Shown here piece after piece: positions 9,503 to 18,490 of a DNA stretch of 64,000 nt (position 1 is its first letter; every line of letters begins with the position of its first letter). The position numbers and the translations under genes were made by a program. The stretch covers positions 310,001 through 374,000 of the forward strand of contig NZ_PJBE01000013.1 of NCBI RefSeq assembly GCF_002836205.1, in the 5' to 3' direction. The notes beneath the pieces are model-generated. The model was given only the letters and a program-made list of their open reading frames with translations, was not told the DNA's origin and ran no database searches. The DNA is from Shewanella sp. Choline-02u-19. GTDB lineage: Bacteria > Pseudomonadota > Gammaproteobacteria > Enterobacterales > Shewanellaceae.

Positions 9503-12500
9503 ATGTCTGATCCTCGTTTTGTGCATTTGCGCGTCCACAGTGACTATTCAATGTCTGATGGGCTGTCTAAGGTTAAGCCTATTCTTGCTAAAGCAAGCGA
9601 GTTGGGAATGCCTGCGGTCGCGTTAACCGATCAGACCAACATGTGTGGGTTGGTTAAGTTCTATGGCGGTTGTCATGGTGCTGGCATCAAACCCATTATC
9701 GGTACCGATTTTTGGGTACAAGTCCCCGGTTTTGATGAACTCTGTTCTATTACCGCGATAGCGATGAATAACGAAGGCTACTCCAGCTTAACCTTGCTGA
9801 TCAGCGATGCTTATCTTCGCGGCCATATTAAAGATAAAGCCGTTATCGACCAAGAGTGGTTAGCTAAATATAATGATGGCCTTATTTTACTGTCTGGTGG
9901 ACGTCAGGGGGATGTGGGTCGTGCCCTTTTAAAAGAGAATCCTGGCCAGGTAGCGTCATCAGTTGAGTTTTATCAAACACATTTCCCAGACCGTTATTAC
10001 CTTGAGTTATTGCGTACTGGACGCCCAGATGAAGAGCGTTACTTGCATCTGGCGGTTCAACTTGCGCAAGAAAAAGACCTGCCAGTGGTTGCCACTAACC
10101 AAGTGGTTTTTAATAAACCTGAACAGTTTGAAGCACATGAAATTCGCGTCGCTATTTCTGATGGTTTCACGCTAGCCGATCCTAGACGACCGAAAAAATA
10201 CAGTGACCAACAGTATTTTAAAAGTAGTGAGGAGATGTGTGAACTGTTCGACGATATCCCTGAAGCGATACAAAATACCGTTGAGATAGCTAAGCGTTGT
10301 AGCGTAACGGTACGTTTAAATGAGTACTTTTTGCCTAACTTCCCCACTGGTGATTTGTCGATTGAAGCCTTTTTGGTTGATGTTTCAGAAAAAGGTTTAG
10401 AAGCCCGCTTGGCGTTTTTATTTCCAGACCCTGAAGTCAGAGCTGAAAAGCGTCCCGAGTACGATGAACGTTTAGAAATCGAACTTAAAGTGATTAACGA
10501 AATGGGCTTTCCGGGTTACTTCCTTATTGTTATGGAGTTTATCCAATGGGGAAAAGATCAGGACATCCCAATTGGTCCTGGCCGTGGTTCTGGTGCCGGG
10601 TCATTAGTGGCTTACGCGCTTAAAATTACCGATTTGGATCCGCTTGAATACGATTTGCTGTTTGAGCGATTCCTTAACCCTGAACGTGTCTCAATGCCAG
10701 ATTTCGACGTCGATTTCTGTATGGATAGACGTGATGAAGTGATAGACCATGTGGCCGAACTTTATGGTCGTGACGCTGTGTCGCAGATTATTACGTTCGG
10801 TACTATGGCGGCAAAAGCGGTTATTCGAGATGTGGGTCGTGTATTGGGTCATCCCTATGGATTTGTCGATCGTATTTCTAAAATGGTGCCTGCAGAACCA
10901 GGTATGACACTGGCTAAAGCATTTGAAGTTGAACCTGCGTTGCAAGAGTCGTATGACGGCAGTGAAGAGGTCAAAGATCTCATCGATATGTGCCGTATTC
11001 TAGAGGGCGTGACACGTAACGCCGGTAAGCACGCCGGTGGTGTGGTTATCGCACCCACCAAAATTACTGATTTCTCGCCTATCTATTGTGATTCAGAAGG
11101 CCTTAACCCAGTTACCCAATTCGATAAAAATGATGTTGAAACCGCTGGTCTGGTTAAATTTGATTTCTTGGGTTTAAGAACGCTCACCATTATTGATTGG
11201 GCGTTAAAGATGGTGAACAGCGTTAAAGATAAAACCGGTGAAGAACACATTCGCATTGAGTCAATACCGCTCACCGACCCTAAATGTTTTAAGTTACTGC
11301 AAAAGTATGAAACCACAGCGGTTTTCCAGTTGGAATCTCGTGGTATGAAAGATTTGATCAAACGTCTTCAACCTGATTGTTTTGAAGACATGATTGCACT
11401 GGTAGCGCTGTTTAGACCCGGACCTTTGCAATCAGGCATGGTAGACAACTTTATTGAACGTAAGCACGGCCGAGAAGAGGTTTCTTATCCAGATGCTGAG
11501 TATCAGCATGAATCGTTAAGAGAGCTGCTATCGCCAACCTACGGTATTATTTTGTATCAAGAGCAGGTGATGCAGATAGCACAGGTGCTTGCAGGCTACA
11601 CCCTCGGCGGCGCGGATATGTTGCGTCGTGCGATGGGTAAGAAAAAGCCTGAAGAGATGGCCAAGCAGCGCGGAACATTCGAAGAGGGTTCGATTAATAA
11701 CGGTGTCGATGGTCCGCTATCGATGAAGATCTTCGACTTGGTGGAAAAGTTCGCCGGTTACGGTTTCAACAAATCACACTCAGCCGCTTACGCATTAGTA
11801 TCCTATCAAACGCTTTGGCTGAAGACCCATTACCCAGCGCAGTTTTTAGCGGCGGTAATGTCAGCAGATATGGATAACACCGACAAGATTGTGATTTTGG
11901 TTGATGAATGTGAGCGAATGGGCATACCGCTTATTCCACCTGATGTGAATAAGGGCTTATTTAAATTTACCGTCGATGATGACCTCAATATTGTTTACGG
12001 TATCGGCGCAGTTAAAGGGGTGGGTGAAGGCCCTGTTGATTCTATTTTAGCTGCGCGAAAAGACGGCCCATTTACCGACCTATTTGATTTTTGTGCGCGA
12101 ATAGATCTCAAAAAACTCAATCGCCGCGTCATCGAAAAGCTGATTTGTGCAGGTGCGCTCGATAATTTAGGGGCGCACAGGGCCTCATTAGTCGCAACGT
12201 TGCCAGAGGCAATACGGGCAGCTGACCAACATGCAAAAGCTGAAGCATTAGGCCAGCATGATATGTTTGGATTGCTCAATAGTGAACCTGAAGATGACAA
12301 GCAGAAATTTGTTGCATGCACCCCATGGCCTGAAAAAGTGTGGTTGGAGGGTGAGCGCGACACATTGGGCTTGTATTTAACCGGGCACCCGATTAATCAA
12401 TACCTTAAAGAGCTTAAGCATTACACTTCTGGACGTTTGAAAGACGTACATCCAACGGAACGTGGTAAAACAATGAAGGCCGCAGGTCTGGTCGTTGCAA

Positions 12501-12973
12501 CGCGAGTGATGATGACCAAGCGTGGCTCTAAAATGGGCTTAGTGACCCTCGATGATAAGAGTGCCCGTCTAGAGGTCATGCTGTTTACTGAGGCGTTTGA
12601 GAAGTATAATCATCTGCTTGAGAAAGACCGGATTCTGATCATTGAAGGTGAAGTTAGCTTTGATGATTTTGCCGGTGGCAACCGTATGACGGCGCGTAAT
12701 ATTATCGATATCGGTGAAGCTCGTAGTCATTTTGCCAATGCGGTAGAAGTTGACCTACAGTCAGAGGATATTAACGCCGAATGGTTGAACCGTTTCCAAT
12801 TAGCCGTCGAGCCTTGGAAAAATGGCGCTGTGCCGGTGCTGATTAATTATGCTCAGCCAGAAACTAAAGCGCAGTTTACGCTGGGTGATGAGTGGCGCGT
12901 GAATCCAACGGATGATTTGATGCTAGCGCTTGAGTCATTAACAGGCTCAGACAAAGTCAGGATTGTTTTTTAG
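9503..12973 (+). CDS. dnaE: DNA polymerase III alpha subunit
   Basis: This is the replicative polymerase subunit. The 1156 residues match the E. coli-type DnaE length. An N-terminal PHP domain begins with FVHLRVHSDYSMSDGL. The palm domain includes GPGRGSGAGSLVAYAL and the catalytic aspartates in MPDFDVDF. Fingers follow, with YGIILYQEQVMQIAQVLAGY and the KKKPEEMAKQR segment. Helix-hairpin-helix and OB-fold regions (GLVVATRVMMTKRGSKMGLVTLDD) come next, then a C-terminal tail. The ATG start has the conserved N-terminus. tilS begins two bases after the stop. Confidence 0.98.
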   Translation: MSDPRFVHLRVHSDYSMSDGLSKVKPILAKASELGMPAVALTDQTNMCGLVKFYGGCHGAGIKPIIGTDFWVQVPGFDELCSITAIAMNNEGYSSLTLLISDAYLRGHIKDKAVIDQEWLAKYNDGLILLSGGRQGDVGRALLKENPGQVASSVEFYQTHFPDRYYLELLRTGRPDEERYLHLAVQLAQEKDLPVVATNQVVFNKPEQFEAHEIRVAISDGFTLADPRRPKKYSDQQYFKSSEEMCELFDDIPEAIQNTVEIAKRCSVTVRLNEYFLPNFPTGDLSIEAFLVDVSEKGLEARLAFLFPDPEVRAEKRPEYDERLEIELKVINEMGFPGYFLIVMEFIQWGKDQDIPIGPGRGSGAGSLVAYALKITDLDPLEYDLLFERFLNPERVSMPDFDVDFCMDRRDEVIDHVAELYGRDAVSQIITFGTMAAKAVIRDVGRVLGHPYGFVDRISKMVPAEPGMTLAKAFEVEPALQESYDGSEEVKDLIDMCRILEGVTRNAGKHAGGVVIAPTKITDFSPIYCDSEGLNPVTQFDKNDVETAGLVKFDFLGLRTLTIIDWALKMVNSVKDKTGEEHIRIESIPLTDPKCFKLLQKYETTAVFQLESRGMKDLIKRLQPDCFEDMIALVALFRPGPLQSGMVDNFIERKHGREEVSYPDAEYQHESLRELLSPTYGIILYQEQVMQIAQVLAGYTLGGADMLRRAMGKKKPEEMAKQRGTFEEGSINNGVDGPLSMKIFDLVEKFAGYGFNKSHSAAYALVSYQTLWLKTHYPAQFLAAVMSADMDNTDKIVILVDECERMGIPLIPPDVNKGLFKFTVDDDLNIVYGIGAVKGVGEGPVDSILAARKDGPFTDLFDFCARIDLKKLNRRVIEKLICAGALDNLGAHRASLVATLPEAIRAADQHAKAEALGQHDMFGLLNSEPEDDKQKFVACTPWPEKVWLEGERDTLGLYLTGHPINQYLKELKHYTSGRLKDVHPTERGKTMKAAGLVVATRVMMTKRGSKMGLVTLDDKSARLEVMLFTEAFEKYNHLLEKDRILIIEGEVSFDDFAGGNRMTARNIIDIGEARSHFANAVEVDLQSEDINAEWLNRFQLAVEPWKNGAVPVLINYAQPETKAQFTLGDEWRVNPTDDLMLALESLTGSDKVRIVF

Positions 12974-12975
12974 TC

Positions 12976-14331
12976 ATGAATATTGCTCAGCTCATTGATC
13001 ATTGTGTAGATGCCTTGCCTGTTATCGCGGCGTCAGCTGCGCCGCGCAAACTGGTACTTGCTTATAGTGGCGGCGTAGATTCAGAAATTTTAGCCCATGG
13101 ATTAGCTGAGTTTGCCAAGCTGCATCCTCAGTTCGATTGTCAGTTAGTGCATGTGCATCATGGACTGAGTGTCAATGCAGATGAATGGGTTTTACATTGC
13201 CAAGCACAAGCTGAGATATATCAACTTCCGTGTACTATAGCGCGCGTAAAGGTCAAGCTTGCGCCAAGAACCAGTGTCGAGGCCGAAGCTCGCTCTGTGC
13301 GTTATGAGGCTTTATTAGCGCAGATGTGTGCAGCAGATATCTTGATGACAGCGCATCACCAAGATGACCAACTCGAAACTATTTTATTAGCGTTAAAGCG
13401 AGGACTCGGCCCTAAAGGTTTGTCGGCGATGGGGAAAGTACAATCTCTCGATAACGATAAGTGGCTTATTCGGCCGTTGCTCGATTTAAGTAAAAGTGAT
13501 GTTGAAGCGTATGCTAAAACACGGGACATTCGTCATATTCAAGATGAGAGTAATTTTGATGAAAAGTATGACAGAAACTTTTTGCGTCAATCAATCATTC
13601 CCACGTTAAAGCAGCGCTGGAGCGCCATTGCTGCCACAGCGAGCCGTAGTGCTGAACTGTGCGCAATGCAGCAAAGCGTTATTGATGAAGAGCTGGCTGC
13701 GCGATTACCGCGAATTCAAACAAAGCTGGGCGGCGAATGTGTTATAAACCTTGCCGCTTTAGCGCAATACTCCAAAGCGTGGCAAGCATTACTGCTGCGT
13801 GGTCACATGGGTTTTTTGGGGTTTGCTCCGCCGTCAAAAGTACAAGCCGAGCAAATTATTGCACAGTTACTTGATGCTAAAGTCGACGCAAATATTGAGA
13901 TAAAATTAACCGATGTGTTGATAAAACGCTTTAAAGGCACTGGATACTTTTTGCCGATGACGGCGTCAGCACACTCGGCCAATATCGCAGTATCTTCACT
14001 CGATGAGCTGTTAGAAGTGGGGCTGAACTATGGTCATAATAAGCTTATTCAAGCAACCTTAGCCATTAATGCCGGAGTGCGTTTCCCCCGTGCTGACGAA
14101 AAGGTGACTATTGAGTTTTCCTTGCCGGGAAGCACACGTTGCCAACCACAATATCGCAGTAAAGGTAGAGAGCTAAAGAAACTTTGGCAAGAATTTGAAG
14201 TGCCACCGTGGACAAGATCTCATGTCCCATTATTGTGTTATAACGGAAAATTGGTCTGTGCGATAGGCTATTGGAATGAGAAAGCTTTTCTTTGTGCTGA
14301 AAATGAAACAGGCATCAACTTTAAAGGTTAA
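12976..14331 (+). CDS. tilS: tRNA(Ile)-lysidine synthase TilS
   Basis: TilS ligates lysine to C34 of the CAU-anticodon tRNA(Ile), changing both its codon reading and its charging. The 451 residues start with the N-type ATP pyrophosphatase P-loop SGGVDS at residues 31-36. HVHHGLSVNADEW and TAHHQDDQLETILLALKRG follow. A substrate-binding domain and a C-terminal domain (SKGRELKKLWQEFEVPPWTRSHVPLL) are also present. It starts two bases after dnaE and is probably cotranscribed. It converges on the diguanylate cyclase gene 57 bases downstream. Confidence 0.95.
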   Translation: MNIAQLIDHCVDALPVIAASAAPRKLVLAYSGGVDSEILAHGLAEFAKLHPQFDCQLVHVHHGLSVNADEWVLHCQAQAEIYQLPCTIARVKVKLAPRTSVEAEARSVRYEALLAQMCAADILMTAHHQDDQLETILLALKRGLGPKGLSAMGKVQSLDNDKWLIRPLLDLSKSDVEAYAKTRDIRHIQDESNFDEKYDRNFLRQSIIPTLKQRWSAIAATASRSAELCAMQQSVIDEELAARLPRIQTKLGGECVINLAALAQYSKAWQALLLRGHMGFLGFAPPSKVQAEQIIAQLLDAKVDANIEIKLTDVLIKRFKGTGYFLPMTASAHSANIAVSSLDELLEVGLNYGHNKLIQATLAINAGVRFPRADEKVTIEFSLPGSTRCQPQYRSKGRELKKLWQEFEVPPWTRSHVPLLCYNGKLVCAIGYWNEKAFLCAENETGINFKG

Positions 14332-14387
14332 CTTGCTAAATACTCCCTGAGGTAAGCTAATGCTCATTGTTGCTGTAGTGATGCAAT

Positions 14388-15278
14388 TTATGAGTCTTGG
14401 GGCTGAAAAACACTATAACATTGTCTCCCCGCCGCTTTTGCCTGATATAAAGCGCTATCAGACTTTTGATACAAACTCTGCTCTGTATCGTTGTGCCGCC
14501 ACTGTGCAATACCTAAGCTCGTTTTGACTTGGTAGCCTGCTAAATCAGCATGCTCTTCTAGTGCTATTAGAATTCTCTGACAAAGAATTGCCGCGGCTTG
14601 TGCATCCCCTTGAACCAATATAGTAAATTCATCACCGCCAATTCGAAAGGCTTGGTCAGTATCTCTAATGACATTTGTTAGCATTTTTGCAAAGGCAACA
14701 AGAGCCTCATCACCAAGTTGATGGCCGTAGCGGTCATTGAGCCGTTTGAAGTTATCAAGGTCCAAGGTCACTAAAGAAAAAGCGCTCTGGGTTCGCTGAG
14801 CACGGGCGATCTCTTTCTTTATCTGCTCAAGGTAATAGTGGCGATTACCTAAATTGGTTAGTGCATCAAACATGGCTTGCTTGGATATTTCTTGGAACTG
14901 AATAGCATTAAATAACGGCTGTAATACCAAGCCTTGTAGCTGGTTTAAGCGCTGAGCCTGCGACGGCACCAAAGTGGCTTTTAGGTTATAGTTAACTTTC
15001 ACACTGGTGTCAGCTAGCGTGAGGTGCTGTTCAATTGAATAGCCACCTTGACGTCCCCAATGAAAATGGTATTGCTTATAAGTGAGCTGCACGCCGTGAA
15101 GCGGCAAGTATTGCCCCATGATTTTGCCGAAGCAGGCAAAGACTGTCCGCGGATCTAAGTGTTGGTGTAGTTGCTGGATAATATTGACGAGATCAAGATC
15201 TAACGCGTAGGCTGATTCAACATCAGCTTGTACACGATATTCGTTAGGAAAAAACTCGGTCGCTAGGCCAAATTCCAT
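14388..15278 (-). CDS. GGDEF-domain diguanylate cyclase
   Basis: The 296-residue protein has an unrecognised N-terminal region of about 120 residues and a C-terminal GGDEF domain (about 130-290), beginning DALTNLGNRHYYLEQI. The active-site loop reads RIGGDEFTILV, the intact catalytic form. An RxxD sequence (RDTD) lies exactly five residues before it, the position of the c-di-GMP inhibitory site, so product feedback inhibition is likely. No membrane segment or signal peptide is evident, which suggests a soluble cytoplasmic enzyme. The gene is alone on the minus strand between tilS and the antiporter gene. The signal it senses is unknown. Confidence 0.9.
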   Translation of the reverse strand: MEFGLATEFFPNEYRVQADVESAYALDLDLVNIIQQLHQHLDPRTVFACFGKIMGQYLPLHGVQLTYKQYHFHWGRQGGYSIEQHLTLADTSVKVNYNLKATLVPSQAQRLNQLQGLVLQPLFNAIQFQEISKQAMFDALTNLGNRHYYLEQIKKEIARAQRTQSAFSLVTLDLDNFKRLNDRYGHQLGDEALVAFAKMLTNVIRDTDQAFRIGGDEFTILVQGDAQAAAILCQRILIALEEHADLAGYQVKTSLGIAQWRHNDTEQSLYQKSDSALYQAKAAGRQCYSVFQPQDS

Positions 15279-15704
15279 GTTCTCGACTCCAAATTAATTA
15301 ACAGCATCAGCTATTTTAGATAAAGCAATAATTGTGCCGAAACATTCGTTAATAATATTTGTCTTTATTTATCTTTAGTTGTCATTAAGTTACTCTCTTT
15401 GTTAGCAGAGCTTTTTTGCAGTGACAGTATTTTGACAAGAGGTTACTCATCCTTCATGGTTGTTTTTGGTGCCGTTTATAGGCTATTTGAGTAAGGCGGT
15501 TTAACTATTCAATACTGTTCGCCATGACATCATAAAATAGCCAACAAGCTCGGCCCTCGGGTTGCTTTAATGCTTCTCTTCTTTGACACAAGTGAACTGT
15601 TATTAACGCTTTACCTTGTACTACAACTATTATTCTTTATGATAAATAACCGAACAAAAACAAAGCTCGAAAGTATCACAGCCCCCTAGGAGCGAATTAC
15701 ACGT
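15279..15704. other. 426-base gene-free stretch containing dispersed repeat copy 1
   Basis: This is the divergent promoter region between the diguanylate cyclase (minus) and the antiporter (plus). I find no credible small gene. Its right half is the repeat element described separately. The first about 150 bases are AT-rich and should hold the cyclase promoter. Confidence 0.7.
15453..15673 (+). repeat. Dispersed intergenic repeat, copy 1
   Basis: About 220 bases share ordered blocks with a second copy at 56305-56566. The blocks are TTCA-y-GGTTGTTTTTG, GTTTAT-w-GGCTATTT, AAATAGCCAA, CGGCCCT followed by GGGTT, ATTATTCTTTA, and a terminal CGAACAAAAAC-w-AAGCTCGAAAG. Within each copy GGCTATTT and AAATAGCC are inverted and can pair. 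The element ends about 30 bases before the antiporter start. No coding sequence is apparent in it. It may be a miniature mobile element, a REP-like element or a structured leader. Confidence 0.75.
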
Positions 15705-17654
15705 ATGGAACACAGCTTTTTGATCCAAATATTGCTTATGCTGGTTGTAGCAATTGTCTCTATCGCCATCCTTAGGCGTGCTGGGTTGCCTGCCATTTTG
15801 GCCTATTTGGTGACGGGGATTATTAGTGGTCCAAGCGGGTTTCATTGGTTTTCACAACATCAAATGCAATCAGTGGCAGAACTCGGTGTGGTGTTATTGA
15901 TGTTTAGTTTAGGTCTGGAGTTTTCAGTCCCTCGACTATGGGCGATGCGTAGAACCGTATTTGGCTTGGGTAGCGCTCAAGTTATAGTGACGGCAGCATT
16001 GAGTATAGTCATTGCTTTATTGTGTAATTTGAGTGTGACCGAATCTATAGTCGTAGGCTCTGCTATTGCGTTATCTTCAACTGCGATAGTATTGAAACTG
16101 CTCAATGAGCAAGGGTGGCTGCGGCGCCGTCATGGTGAGCTTTCTGTCAGTGTGCTGTTGTTTCAAGATATCGCCGTAGTACCTTTGTTGATTTTATTGC
16201 CGCTCTTAGCCAGCGATGGTGCGCCATTACTGTTGACTGATGTCGCCTACGCGTTGTTAAAAGGTATTTTGGCCTTTATTGCTTTAATGGCCTTTGGCAA
16301 ATGGGCTTTGCCAAGACTATTTGATGAAGTGGCGCGCTCTCGTTCAAACGAATTGTTTGTGTTATCTACTCTTGTAGTGGCATTAGTTACTGGCGCCATT
16401 ACCCAGTGGTTAGGTTTATCGATGGCACTAGGCGCCTTTATGGCCGGTATGTTGTTGGGTGAAAGCCAGTACCGTCGGCAGCTAGAAGCCGATATTCGCC
16501 CTTTTAGAGATCTGCTGATGGGACTGTTTTTTATCTCAATCGGTATGTTACTCGACTTCCAGCTTGTGGCGCAGTTTTGGTGGCAGATCATTTTATTGCT
16601 TATTACTGTGATTTTAGGCAAAGCCTTAGTCGTCTTTGCACTGTTAAAGCTCGCTAAAGAGTCATTTCGAGTCTCAGTGTCGACCGCGCTGAGTCTAGCG
16701 CAAGTAGGTGAGTTTAGTTTTGTTGTATTGGCATTAGCGGTTAATTATCAGTTACTTGACGTTAAAACGAGTACCACTTTAGTGATGGTGGCCGTGTTAT
16801 CTATGGCGCTTGCTCCTTGGTTGGTTCGTCACAGTGTCGATATTGCCAGAGTACTGCAAGGGCTTAAACCTAAGCCTGAAAAAAGTGAACCTATTGTGGT
16901 TAATGTTGATCCGGCTGACGATCTTGTTTTGATCCTAGGCTATGGGCGTGTTGGGCAAACGATCGCTAGATTTATGAAAACCGAAGCTATCCCTTATATC
17001 GTACTAGATTTAGATCCCAAACGAGTCTCGGAGGCCAGAACCGCAGGCGAGCCCGTCTACTTTGGTGATGTCTGTAAGCGCAGTATCCTTAAACAAGCAC
17101 ATGTACGGCACGCCAAACTCATTGTTATTACCTTTAGTAGTGGACGTATTCTAGAAGAGGTATTACCGCTGTGTCGTCAGTTGGCACCAGAGGCCAAAAT
17201 TCTAGTGCGTACTCGTGATGATTCTGGCATGGAAGAGCTTGAAAAAGCAGGTGCTAGCCAAGTCATTCCTGAGACCTTGGAAGGGAGCTTAATGTTGGTC
17301 TCACAGGTACTGTATCAATGTGGCGTGCCGCTAGCCCGAATTTTAAAGCGCTTGGAATCTGAACGTCGTAACCATTATCAATATTTGCATGGCTTTTTCT
17401 CAGGAGCAGAAACAGACTTTACACTGGAGTTACTGCATGCTGTGGCATTACCTAAAGGCGCGAATGCCGTTGGGCAAACATTAGCTGATATCCCATGGGA
17501 GAAACTACGAGTTGAGCTCCGCGCCGTTAGGCGTGCAGGTGCTGAAGTGGAAAACCCTGAGCTAGACTGGCAGATAAAATCCGGTGATATTCTTATTTTG
17601 CTTGGAAAACCAAGACGAATAGAGAAAGCCGAAGCCTATTTACTGCAGGGCTGA
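15705..17654 (+). CDS. CPA2-family monovalent cation:proton antiporter with TrkA domain (KefB-like)
   Basis: The 649-residue membrane protein has an N-terminal Na+/H+-exchanger-type domain of about 12 hydrophobic segments (residues about 5-385). Motifs include GLPAILAYLVTGIISGP, ELGVVLLMFSLGLEFS and ALGAFMAGMLLGES. A cytoplasmic TrkA-N Rossmann domain (from about 405, ILGYGRVGQTIARFM and later VYFGD) and a TrkA-C domain follow. This is the architecture of KefB/KefC potassium efflux proteins, and the likely role is K+ or Na+ efflux in exchange for protons. No KefF/KefG ancillary gene is adjacent, so glutathione gating is not supported. The start is preceded by AGGAGC at a rather long 11-base spacing. 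Confidence 0.9.
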   Translation: MEHSFLIQILLMLVVAIVSIAILRRAGLPAILAYLVTGIISGPSGFHWFSQHQMQSVAELGVVLLMFSLGLEFSVPRLWAMRRTVFGLGSAQVIVTAALSIVIALLCNLSVTESIVVGSAIALSSTAIVLKLLNEQGWLRRRHGELSVSVLLFQDIAVVPLLILLPLLASDGAPLLLTDVAYALLKGILAFIALMAFGKWALPRLFDEVARSRSNELFVLSTLVVALVTGAITQWLGLSMALGAFMAGMLLGESQYRRQLEADIRPFRDLLMGLFFISIGMLLDFQLVAQFWWQIILLLITVILGKALVVFALLKLAKESFRVSVSTALSLAQVGEFSFVVLALAVNYQLLDVKTSTTLVMVAVLSMALAPWLVRHSVDIARVLQGLKPKPEKSEPIVVNVDPADDLVLILGYGRVGQTIARFMKTEAIPYIVLDLDPKRVSEARTAGEPVYFGDVCKRSILKQAHVRHAKLIVITFSSGRILEEVLPLCRQLAPEAKILVRTRDDSGMEELEKAGASQVIPETLEGSLMLVSQVLYQCGVPLARILKRLESERRNHYQYLHGFFSGAETDFTLELLHAVALPKGANAVGQTLADIPWEKLRVELRAVRRAGAEVENPELDWQIKSGDILILLGKPRRIEKAEAYLLQG

Positions 17655-17683
17655 TTTTAAGGCACCGGTCTGGGAGATGACTT

Positions 17684-18400
17684 TTGCACAACATTATATT
17701 TATTCTGTTATTGCCGCTTATGTTTATTCAAGGTCGGTTAGTTAAAAAAAACACCCCTAAACTACCGGAGGCTGCAGGGACGCGCGTTGGCGAACTTGGC
17801 TCTGGACCAGAGGTTTCGTTATTGCTCTTGGGTGATTCTGCAGCTGCCGGCGTTGGTGTTAGCAAGCAGCGGCAAGCGCTCAGTGGCACTGTGACCTCTG
17901 GATTATCGGCTCACTTTAAGGTGTCTTGGCAGCTCTTGGCAAAGTCGGGGGCTAACACTGAACAGACGCTAAAAATGCTTAAAAAGAAGCATGATGAACA
18001 TGCTTTGGATTTTGACATTGTGGTGGTCTCACTCGGGGTGAATGATGTACTTAGTCCTATTTCTGCTCGGCAGTGGCGGCGGAAACAATTAGAACTGGTT
18101 GAGTTCCTGACCGTTGCAGTGAAGTGTCGTCAATTAATACTCACGCAGGTTCCGCCTATGGGCGGTTTTCCTGCATTGCCGCAACCTTTACGTTGGTTTT
18201 TAGGTAAGCGTTGTGATGAGTTCAATCAACAATTAACTCAGTTGGCAACGACGGCGCCGTTCATATTGCTCGATTTTGGCGCTGAACTTCAACCCGAGTT
18301 GATGGCTGTCGACGGGTTTCATCCCGGGGTTCAAATTTACCAACATTGGGGCCAAAGTGTCGTAGACACTATCTTGCTTAAGCATCAAATGTCAGTTTAG
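17684..18400 (+). CDS. SGNH/GDSL-family hydrolase (possible lysophospholipase/esterase)
   Basis: The 238-residue product has an N-terminal hydrophobic stretch (IIFILLLPLMFIQG), probably a signal or membrane anchor. The four SGNH blocks follow: LLGDSAAAGVG (catalytic Ser), a Gly block, LGVNDVL (oxyanion Asn) and VDGFHPG (catalytic Asp-His). The family includes TesA-like acyl esterases, and the substrate here is unknown. The TTG at 17684 is 7 bases after GGGAG and is the best start. A nearby ATG is in another frame. It follows the antiporter gene by 29 bases and may be cotranscribed with it. Confidence 0.85.
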   Translation: MHNIIFILLLPLMFIQGRLVKKNTPKLPEAAGTRVGELGSGPEVSLLLLGDSAAAGVGVSKQRQALSGTVTSGLSAHFKVSWQLLAKSGANTEQTLKMLKKKHDEHALDFDIVVVSLGVNDVLSPISARQWRRKQLELVEFLTVAVKCRQLILTQVPPMGGFPALPQPLRWFLGKRCDEFNQQLTQLATTAPFILLDFGAELQPELMAVDGFHPGVQIYQHWGQSVVDTILLKHQMSV

Positions 18401-18417
18401 TCTCAAAGTTAATATAG

Positions 18418-18447
18418 CCCCTAGGACCGTTTTGTGAAGCATAGGGG
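18418..18447. terminator. Weak hairpin between the convergent hydrolase and phospholipase genes
   Basis: CCCCTA and TAGGGG can pair across an 18-base loop, with no clear T-run. It lies between two convergent genes and may be a degenerate terminator. Confidence is low because of the short stem. Confidence 0.3.
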
Positions 18448-18490
18448 AATGTCGAGCGGTTGGTTGCTAAATCAGATGACAGTGCTAAAG

